DNA of 64,000 nucleotides, from NCBI RefSeq assembly GCF_023093595.1, contig NZ_JALLIK010000106.1, forward strand, positions 1 to 64,000, given 5' to 3'. Source of the DNA: Thauera aromatica_A. GTDB taxonomy: Bacteria; Pseudomonadota; Gammaproteobacteria; Burkholderiales; Rhodocyclaceae. Positions 48,321 to 54,823 of the stretch are shown here, one piece after another (within the stretch, counting starts at the first letter, position 1; each line of letters starts with the position of its first letter). Position numbers and translations under genes: made by a program. The notes under the pieces are model-generated. The model did not search any database, had not been told where the DNA came from, and worked only from the letters and a program-made list of their open reading frames with translations.

Positions 48321-48677
48321 GCGCGCCGCGCCGGAAAGCTGGTGGAGAAGGGGCGCGATTCTACGCCGAAGCGCGCCCGAAGCCTAGTCCGCAAGCCCCG
48401 TGTTTCACGAAATAATCATGCTGAAACATTGGTTTATCTTTGCCTTGCGGAATCCGTGAGAGGCCCTATGGACGGCTGCCGGGGCCGTATCGGCGCCCGT
48501 GCCGGCCGCGGGCGGGAGCGGCACGGCGGTTCCGCCCGGCGCTTGCGTACCGGCCACGCCCGCACGCGCGGCGCGGCTCGCTGCCCTGGTCTGCAACCGG
48601 GACCCGCCGGGGCTATCCCGCGGCGCGCCCGCCCTCTATAGTGCGGGCCGAAACTTCAATCCCGATCGCGGCTCCGG
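48321..48677. other. Intergenic region with split parS-like half-sites
   Basis: No gene is seen in this 357-bp divergent region. TGTTTCACG (48401-48409), the left nine bases of the parS consensus, is followed after 12 bp by TGAAACA (48422-48428), its right half. A TAGAAT-like -10 for mnmG lies at 48363-48358 (minus), and TATAGT at 48637-48642 is a candidate -10 for the MFS gene. The remainder is GC-rich and featureless. Confidence 0.5.
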
Positions 48678-49904
48678 ATGCCCTCCCCAATGTTCCGTTC
48701 GCTCGACTCCCGTGACGTCCTCCTGACCACCCTCGCCGCGGCCGGCATCCTGCTGGTGACGATGGGCGCGCGCCAGTCGATGGGCCTCTTCGTCGGCCCG
48801 CTCAACACCGCCACCGGGCTCGGGATCGCCACCATCAGCCTGGCGATGGCGGTGGCCCAGTTCGTCTGGGGGGCGATCCAGCCGGTGGCGGGCGCCGTCG
48901 CCGACCGCTACGGCGCCCGCCCGGTGCTGGTCGGCGCGCTGCTGCTGCTCGCGCTCGGCAGCGCGATCACCCCGTTCATGGACTCCACCTCCGGCCTCGT
49001 GCTGACGATCGGGCTGCTGACGGCGGTGGGTTCCGGTGCGGCCAGCTTCTCGGTGCTGATCGGCGCCGCCGCACAGCGCATTCCGCTCGAAGCGCGCGGC
49101 ACCGCCTCGGGGGTGATCAACGCCGGCGGCTCCTTCGGCCAGTTCCTGTTCGCCCCGATCCTGCAGAAGCTGATCCAGAGCGTGGGCTGGATGGGGGCGA
49201 TGTGGGCGATGGCGCTGATGACGCTGGCCGCGCTGCCGCTGATCGGCCGCCTGACGCGCGCGGGCGCGCCCCCGGTGGTGCACGCCGAGGCCGACCACGG
49301 CGTGCTGCAGGCGATCGGCGTCGCGCTCAAGGACCGCAGCTACCGCCTGCTGCACCTGGGTTTTTTCACCTGCGGCTTCCACATCGCCTTCCTCGTCACC
49401 CACCTGCCGGGCGAAGTCGAGCTGTGCGGCCTGCCGCCCACGGTGGCGAGCTGGTCGCTGGCGATCATCGGCCTGGCCAACATCGCCGGCAGCCTCTACG
49501 CCGGGGCCTGCGTGTCGCGCTACCGCAGCAAGCACATCCTCGCCGCGATGTACGCCTCGCGCGCGCTGCTGGTCGCCGCCTACCTGATGATGCCGCGCAC
49601 CGAATGGACCTTCTACCTGTTCGCCGCCGGCCTCGGCTTCACCTGGCTGGCGACGGTGCCGCCGACCGCGGCGATCGTCGGCAAGCTGTTCGGCGTGCGC
49701 TACCTGGGCACCCTGTTCGGCCTCACCCTGCTGTCGCACCAGATCGGCGGCTTCCTCGGCGCCTGGCTCGGCGGCCTGGCGCTCGTCGAGTTCGGCGACT
49801 TCCGCTGGATGTGGTACGCCGACATCGCGCTCGCGGGCATGGCCGCACTGGTCAACCTGCCGATCCGCGAAGCGAAGGTGACGCGCCGCCTGGCGCCGGC
49901 CTGA
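48678..49904 (+). CDS. MFS transporter
   Basis: The 408-residue permease has 12 predicted membrane segments and the MFS loop GAVADRYGARPVLV between segments 2 and 3. It resembles the monocarboxylate/oxalate-formate-type or YbfB-like branch, with RSMGLFVGPL-like ARQSMGLFVGPL in the first loop. The substrate is unknown. Nearby acyl-CoA dehydrogenases, converging from the other side, could suggest an organic acid, but that is a guess. Confidence 0.8.
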   Translation: MPSPMFRSLDSRDVLLTTLAAAGILLVTMGARQSMGLFVGPLNTATGLGIATISLAMAVAQFVWGAIQPVAGAVADRYGARPVLVGALLLLALGSAITPFMDSTSGLVLTIGLLTAVGSGAASFSVLIGAAAQRIPLEARGTASGVINAGGSFGQFLFAPILQKLIQSVGWMGAMWAMALMTLAALPLIGRLTRAGAPPVVHAEADHGVLQAIGVALKDRSYRLLHLGFFTCGFHIAFLVTHLPGEVELCGLPPTVASWSLAIIGLANIAGSLYAGACVSRYRSKHILAAMYASRALLVAAYLMMPRTEWTFYLFAAGLGFTWLATVPPTAAIVGKLFGVRYLGTLFGLTLLSHQIGGFLGAWLGGLALVEFGDFRWMWYADIALAGMAALVNLPIREAKVTRRLAPA

Positions 49905-49983
49905 GCGCCACCCCGTTCGCGCGCCACCCCCTTTCCCGAATCCCCTTTTCCGATTCCCTCCCCGCGCCCGCCGGCGGCCTTGC

Positions 49984-51177
49984 TCAGGCCGCGAGCAGGC
50001 GGGCGAAGCGTGCGAGGTGGTCCTGGGTCGAGCCGAAGCGCTTCTCGATCGCGAACAGGCAGCGGAAGCAGTGCGCGATGTCGAGCTCCTCGGTCATCCC
50101 CATTCCGCCGTGGAGCTGGACCGCCTGCTCGCCGACGAAGCAGCAGGCCTCGCCCACCACCACCTTGGCCGCGGACATCGCCCGCGCCCGCTCCGCCGCC
50201 GTCCCGGCGCCCGCGCGCGCAGCGGCGAGGTAGGCCATCGAACGCGCCTGCTCGAGGTGGATCCGCATGTCCGCGATGCGGTGCTGCAGGACCTGGAAGG
50301 TGGCGATCGGCGCGCCGAACTGGGTGCGCGTGCGGGTGTATTCGACGGTCGCCTCAAGGCTGCGCTCGAGCACCCCGACCGCCTCCCCGCACACCGCCGC
50401 CAACCCGGTGTCGAGCACCGCGAGCAGGGCTTCGGCGGCATCACCCTCACCGCGCCCCTCGCCCTCACTTTCGCCCTCACTTTCGCCCTCACTTTCGCCC
50501 TCACCTTCTCCGAGACGGGCCGACGCGGGCAGGTAGACCTGTTCGAGGAACACGTCCGCCGCCCCGCCGCCATCGACCGTCGGATAGGCCGCCAGGCGCA
50601 GGCCGGGGGTCTCACGCCCGAGAGCGAACAGCGCCGCCCCGCCGCCGTCGGTACACGCCGACACCAGCAGCAGATCGGCGCGCGCGCCGTGCTCGACCGC
50701 CGTCTTGCGACCCTCGAGCAGGTAGCCGGCGCCGACCCGGGTCGCGCGCGTCGACAGCGCCAGGGCATCGCCGCGGGTGCCGCGCTCGTCATGGGCGAAG
50801 GCGGCGATCAGCGTGCCCGCCGCCATCGGCCGCAGCCAGCGGCGGCGCTGGGCGGGGGAGCCGAGGCGGACGATCGCCTCCGTGGCCAGCACCGCGCTCG
50901 CCAGATAGGGCTCGGCGAACAGGCCCTTGCCGAAGGCGGACATCACCAGCAAGGTGTCGACCGCGCCGCCACCCACGCCGCCGTCTTCCTCCGGCACCCG
51001 CAGCGCGAGCAACCCCAGTTCGGCCAGCGTGCGCCAGAGGCCGGCCTCCCGTGCGCCACGCTCGCCGCCGGCGCCGCCCAGGATCGCGCGCCGGGTGTCG
51101 AAGCCGTACTCGCGGGCGATGAAGCGCGCCGCGGTGTCGCGCAGCAGCAACTGTTCGTCGGTGAAGGAAAAGTCCAT
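49984..51177 (-). CDS. Acyl-CoA dehydrogenase, PimD-like subunit
   Basis: This 397-residue flavoprotein-family subunit starts MDFSFTDEQLLLRDTAARFI and ends with QLHGGMGMTEELDIAHCFRC. Together with the next upstream gene it resembles the small and large subunits of pimeloyl-CoA dehydrogenase-type heteromers (PimD/PimC), used for dicarboxyl- or ring-derived acyl-CoAs. An expanded acidic linker of GESE units (DNA repeat 50461-50508) interrupts the middle of the chain, next to the helical domain. Which subunit keeps the catalytic Glu cannot be settled by eye. Confidence 0.82.
   Translation of the reverse strand: MDFSFTDEQLLLRDTAARFIAREYGFDTRRAILGGAGGERGAREAGLWRTLAELGLLALRVPEEDGGVGGGAVDTLLVMSAFGKGLFAEPYLASAVLATEAIVRLGSPAQRRRWLRPMAAGTLIAAFAHDERGTRGDALALSTRATRVGAGYLLEGRKTAVEHGARADLLLVSACTDGGGAALFALGRETPGLRLAAYPTVDGGGAADVFLEQVYLPASARLGEGEGESEGESEGESEGEGRGEGDAAEALLAVLDTGLAAVCGEAVGVLERSLEATVEYTRTRTQFGAPIATFQVLQHRIADMRIHLEQARSMAYLAAARAGAGTAAERARAMSAAKVVVGEACCFVGEQAVQLHGGMGMTEELDIAHCFRCLFAIEKRFGSTQDHLARFARLLAA
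50461..50508. repeat. Four tandem 12-bp repeats inside an acyl-CoA dehydrogenase gene
   Basis: GCCCTCACTTTC is repeated three times exactly (50461, 50473, 50485), and a fourth unit (50497) differs by one base. The unit keeps frame and encodes Gly-Glu-Ser-Glu on the minus strand. It looks like slippage expansion. Confidence 0.9.
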
Positions 51178-51188
51178 CGCCTCGCTCC

Positions 51189-52385
51189 TTACAGGCCCAG
51201 CATGCTGCGGGCGATGATGTTGCGCTGGATCTCGTTCGAGCCGCCGTAGATCGACAGCTTGCGCATGTTCAGGTACTGCGAGGTCGGGGTGCGCGCGTGG
51301 ACCGGCAGCGGGCAGTCGCCCGCGTAGCCGGCCGCCATCGCCTCGCGGTCGTAGGGCAGCGCCTGCAGGCCGAGGGCCTCGGTCATCAGGGCGAAGATCT
51401 CCTGCTGGATCTCGCTGCCGCGGATCTTCAGGATCGAAGCTTCCACTCCCGGCGCGCGCTGCTCGGCCTCGGCCGAGAGCACGCGCAGGTTGGTGATCTC
51501 GAGCGCGATCAGTTCGATTTCGACGCGCGCGACGCGGGCGGCGAACAGCGGCGCCTCGAGCAGCGGACGGCCGTCGCAGGTCTCACTGCGGGCGAGACGC
51601 TTCAGCCGCGCCAGTTCGCGGCGGGCGATGCCGATCCCGGCGATGTTGCTGCGCTCGTGGCCGAGGAGGAACTTGGCGTAGGTCCAGCCGCGGTTTTCCT
51701 CGCCGACAAGGTTGACCACCGGCACGCGGACGCCTTCCAGCCACACCTCGTTGACCTCGTGGGCGCCGTCGAGGGTGCGGATCGGGCGCACGCGGATGCC
51801 GGGCGAGCGCATGTCGATGAGCAGGAAGGAGATCCCGCGCTGGGGCTTGGCCGCAGGGTCGGTGCGCACCAGGCAGAACATCCAGTCGGCGTAGTGGGCG
51901 AAGGTGGTCCAGGTCTTCTGCCCATCGACCACGTAATGCGCCCCGTCGCGCACCGCCCGCGTCCGCAGCGCGGCGAGGTCGGAGCCGGCGCCCGGTTCGG
52001 AATAGCCCTGGCACCACCACGCCTCGCCCGCCAGGATCGGCGGCAGGAAGCGCTGCTGCTGCGCCGCGCTGCCGAACGCCATCAACACCGGCGCCACCAT
52101 TTTCAGCCCGAACGGCACCAGCCGCGGCGCGCCGGCTTCGGCGCAGGCGTCGTCGAACAGGTACTGCCGCACCGGGTCCCAGCCGGTGCCGCCGAACGCG
52201 ACCGGCCACGACGGCCCGCCCCAGCCGCGCGCATGGAGCACGCGCTGCCAGGCGAGATAGTCTTCGCGCTCGAGGTAGATGCCGTTGAGCACTTTGTGGC
52301 GCACGGCGGCGGGTAGGTGATCGCGCAGGAAGCTGCGCACTTCGTCGCGGAACGCCCGTTCTTCGGCAGTGAAATCCAGGTCCAT
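51189..52385 (-). CDS. Acyl-CoA dehydrogenase, PimC-like subunit
   Basis: This 398-residue dehydrogenase begins MDLDFTAEERAFRDEVRSFL. It has the flavin loop QGYSEPGAGSDLAALRT and WTTFAHYADWMF, and ends with YGGSNEIQRNIIARSMLGL. It is the probable partner of the PimD-like gene 11 bp downstream. ATG 52385 has AAGGG in good position; upstream in-frame Mets (52391, 52460) lack it. Confidence 0.85.
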   Translation of the reverse strand: MDLDFTAEERAFRDEVRSFLRDHLPAAVRHKVLNGIYLEREDYLAWQRVLHARGWGGPSWPVAFGGTGWDPVRQYLFDDACAEAGAPRLVPFGLKMVAPVLMAFGSAAQQQRFLPPILAGEAWWCQGYSEPGAGSDLAALRTRAVRDGAHYVVDGQKTWTTFAHYADWMFCLVRTDPAAKPQRGISFLLIDMRSPGIRVRPIRTLDGAHEVNEVWLEGVRVPVVNLVGEENRGWTYAKFLLGHERSNIAGIGIARRELARLKRLARSETCDGRPLLEAPLFAARVARVEIELIALEITNLRVLSAEAEQRAPGVEASILKIRGSEIQQEIFALMTEALGLQALPYDREAMAAGYAGDCPLPVHARTPTSQYLNMRKLSIYGGSNEIQRNIIARSMLGL

Positions 52386-52508
52386 CGTCATCCCTTCGCT
52401 ACGGTCGGCCGGCTGCACGGGGGAGGCATTCCCGCCCGCCCCCTCGCCGATCCGGCTCATCACAGGCCCTCGGCGCCGGCTCGCCGTCAACTGGCCATCG
52501 AACAAGCC

Positions 52509-53603
52509 TCATGCCGCCCCCCGCCGCGCGAACCGCCACCACGGCAGCACCCGGCTCATCGACAGCACCGCACCGCTCGACATCGGCGCATAGCCGGGCA
52601 GGGCGGCGAGGCGGCGCTGCCAGGCGGGGGTCGCGAGCAGGGCGAGCAGGGCGCGGGTGGCGGGCTGATCGAGGCTGCTCTTGAGGCAGGCGAGATAGTA
52701 GTTCTCCTCGGCCAGGGGGACGAAGCCCAGGCCGCGCGCACGCGCGCTGGCTTCGATGCCGAGGCCGGCATCGGCGTCGCCGCTCGCCACCGCCTGGGCG
52801 ATCGCGGCATGCGAAGGTTCCTCGCGGCCATAGCCTGGCACCACCGCAGGATCGATCCCGGCTTCGGCGAGCAGCTCGTCGAGCAGCACCCGGGTGCCGG
52901 TGCCCCGCACCCGGTTGATGAAGCGCGCCTCGCGCACGGCCAGATCGGCGAGCGAATGCAGGCCGAGCGGATTGCCCGGCGCCACGATCAGCCCCTGGGT
53001 GCGCCGCGCGAAGCCGATCAGCTTGTGCTGGCCGGGGCGCAGCAGCGGTTTGTAGGTGCGCCGCGACAGCGAGTCGGGCGCAGGCGCGAGCCGGGTGTGG
53101 AAGCCCGCCATCGTGCACCGCCCTTCGTTGAGCGCGCGGATCGCATCGACGCTGCCGGTGAAGCGGATGTCCAGGTGCAGGCGCTCGCTGCGCGCGTGCT
53201 CGCGCAGCGCGGCAAGCGCCTCGTCGTGGCTGGCATAGAAGGTCAGCACGTGCGCCGAATCGTCGAAGGCCACCGCGAAGGCGCGTTCGAGGTCGGCGCG
53301 CAGGGCCTCGATCTGCGGCAGCAGCCGTGCCTGAGCCTGGCGCTCGGCCCACAGCAGCTTGGCGCCGAACTCGCTCAAGCGCGCCGCCTGCCCCTTCTCC
53401 CACAGGATCAGGGGCTGGCCGAGCTCGCTTTCCCAGCGTTTGAGCTCACCCCAGACGTGGCGGTAGGACAGCCCCAGCGTACGCGCCGCGGCCGAGATCG
53501 AACCCTGCTCGCGCACCGCCTGCAGCAGATCGAGCAGGGGATTGCGGATCGGCGCGGTGCCGGCGCTGCCGCCGAGGACGTAATTCAGTCTGACTCTGTG
53601 CAT
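52509..53603 (-). CDS. ModE-like winged-helix regulator fused to a molybdate-type periplasmic-binding domain
   Basis: This 364-residue protein has an N-terminal LysR/ModE-like winged helix (QGSISAAARTLGLSYRHVWG, then WESELGQPLILWEKG) and a C-terminal PBP-like domain of the COG1910 type (for example FTGSVDAIRALNEGRCTMAG and RVRGTGTRVLLDELL). Such fusions are known or predicted sensors of molybdate or tungstate in the cytoplasm. The gene is divergent from fdhD and a molybdoenzyme operon, and a TupA-type tungstate-binding protein lies 7 kb away. It probably controls the fdhD-padBCD operon through the repeats in 53604-53986. Confidence 0.82.
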   Translation of the reverse strand: MHRVRLNYVLGGSAGTAPIRNPLLDLLQAVREQGSISAAARTLGLSYRHVWGELKRWESELGQPLILWEKGQAARLSEFGAKLLWAERQAQARLLPQIEALRADLERAFAVAFDDSAHVLTFYASHDEALAALREHARSERLHLDIRFTGSVDAIRALNEGRCTMAGFHTRLAPAPDSLSRRTYKPLLRPGQHKLIGFARRTQGLIVAPGNPLGLHSLADLAVREARFINRVRGTGTRVLLDELLAEAGIDPAVVPGYGREEPSHAAIAQAVASGDADAGLGIEASARARGLGFVPLAEENYYLACLKSSLDQPATRALLALLATPAWQRRLAALPGYAPMSSGAVLSMSRVLPWWRFARRGAA

Positions 53604-53986
53604 GTTTCCGGCTCATCACCGCCCTGCAGCCCTCCGCAGGACTGCGCGCAGGGTACCGCATTCCGGCCGTCATCGACGCTGCGCCAAGCGCGGGCACCGT
53701 CCTTGCCGGCGGCTCCGTTGCGGCACAACGAAAATCCATCGAGGCTGAACCGGGGCCCCCGGACGCCTCTGCGGAAGCGTTTTCCTATGCACCGGATTTC
53801 ATACCGGAAAAGGCGCACACAGACTGAAGTCATGAAAAACCATGAATTCAAGTCAATGAAAAATAATAGATTTTTATGACTTGATACATAAACATTGATT
53901 TTAATTTGTTAATTTGTATCATGAAAAAACCGCGCATCAAAAGCGCGAATCGACTTGCAGAAGACGTTTCAAAAACGGAGTTTGCT
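53604..53986. promoter_or_regulatory. AT-rich control region of fdhD-padBCD with repeated operator motif
   Basis: Against a GC-rich background, 53820-53930 is strongly AT-rich. AAGTCATGAAAAA occurs at 53827-53839, AAGTCAATGAAAAA at 53850-53863, its inverse TTTTTATGACTT at 53871-53882 and GTATCATGAAAAAA at 53916-53929. TGATACA (53882-53888) and TGTATCA (53915-53921) form an inverted repeat. TTGATT (53895-53900) with TATCAT (53917-53922) at 16 bp is a candidate promoter for fdhD, overlapping the last motif. Confidence 0.6.
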
Positions 53987-54808
53987 ATGCATACGAGTTC
54001 CTATCCGGTCACGGAGACACATGGCCGCTACGGCGTCGAGCGCTGGAGCGGCGGCGACACGGTGCACGCCGAAGACACCGTCGCCGAGGAGACCCCGGTC
54101 GCCCTGGTCTACAACGGTTTCTCGCAGGCGGTGATGCTGGCCACGCCGCAGGACCTGGACGATTTCGCCCTCGGCTTCAGCCTCAGCGAAGGCATCATCG
54201 AGCGCCCGGGCGAGCTCTACGACATCGACGTCATCGAGCACGGCAGCGGCTGTGAAATCCGCATGCACCTGGCCGGCGAGCGTTTTGCCCACATGCGCAC
54301 CCGGCGCCGCGCGCTGGCCGGACGCACCGGCTGCGGCCTGTGCGGCATCGAAAGTCTCGAGCAGTTGCTCCAGCGTCCTTGCCCGAACCGGAGCACCGCC
54401 GCCACCGCCGTGGCCTCCGACGCGCTGCTGCGCGCGCAATCCGAACTGCACGCCCTGCAGCCCCTGTTCCACCTCACCGGCGCGGTCCATGGCGCGGCCT
54501 GGTGCCGACTCGACGGCAGCGTCGCGCTGGTGCGCGAGGACGTTGGCCGCCACAACGCGCTCGACAAGCTGATCGGCGCCATCGCCGCCCAGGGTGGCGG
54601 TTTCGGCGACGGCTTCGTGCTCATGACCAGCCGCGCCAGCTACGAGATCGTGCAGAAGGCGGCCGCGGTCGGCATCCCGGTGATCGCCGCGCGCTCGGCG
54701 CCCACCGGGATGGCGGTGCGCGTGGCCCAGACCGCCGGGGTGACCCTCGTCGGTTTCGCCCGCGATGCCCGCCACAGCGTCTATTCCCACCCGCAACGGA
54801 TCCACTGA
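53987..54808 (+). CDS. fdhD: Formate dehydrogenase accessory sulfurtransferase FdhD
   Basis: This 273-residue protein carries the two reactive cysteines in RTGCGLCGIES and REDVGRHNALDKLIGA. FdhD passes sulfur from IscS to the Mo-bis-MGD cofactor of formate dehydrogenase-type enzymes to give the terminal sulfido ligand. It lies 15 bp before the PadB-like gene and in the same transcription unit, so that enzyme is probably its client. ATG 53987 has GGAG at 6 bp; the frame reaches 53906 but crosses the operator region. Confidence 0.92.
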   Translation: MHTSSYPVTETHGRYGVERWSGGDTVHAEDTVAEETPVALVYNGFSQAVMLATPQDLDDFALGFSLSEGIIERPGELYDIDVIEHGSGCEIRMHLAGERFAHMRTRRRALAGRTGCGLCGIESLEQLLQRPCPNRSTAATAVASDALLRAQSELHALQPLFHLTGAVHGAAWCRLDGSVALVREDVGRHNALDKLIGAIAAQGGGFGDGFVLMTSRASYEIVQKAAAVGIPVIAARSAPTGMAVRVAQTAGVTLVGFARDARHSVYSHPQRIH

Positions 54809-54823
54809 AACGAGGCCCCTGTG

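Noticed and set aside
46260..48641. A 793-codon plus-strand frame over mnmG
   Set aside because: Shadow of mnmG, running on into intergenic DNA; no motif support.
48321..48677. Possible chromosomal origin next to mnmG-parAB
   Set aside because: mnmG-parAB is often near oriC, but I see no cluster of DnaA boxes, no dnaA or dnaN, and the GC content is high.
50461..50508. Possible CRISPR array
   Set aside because: Units are contiguous 12-bp repeats without spacers and lie inside a coding sequence; no cas genes are present.
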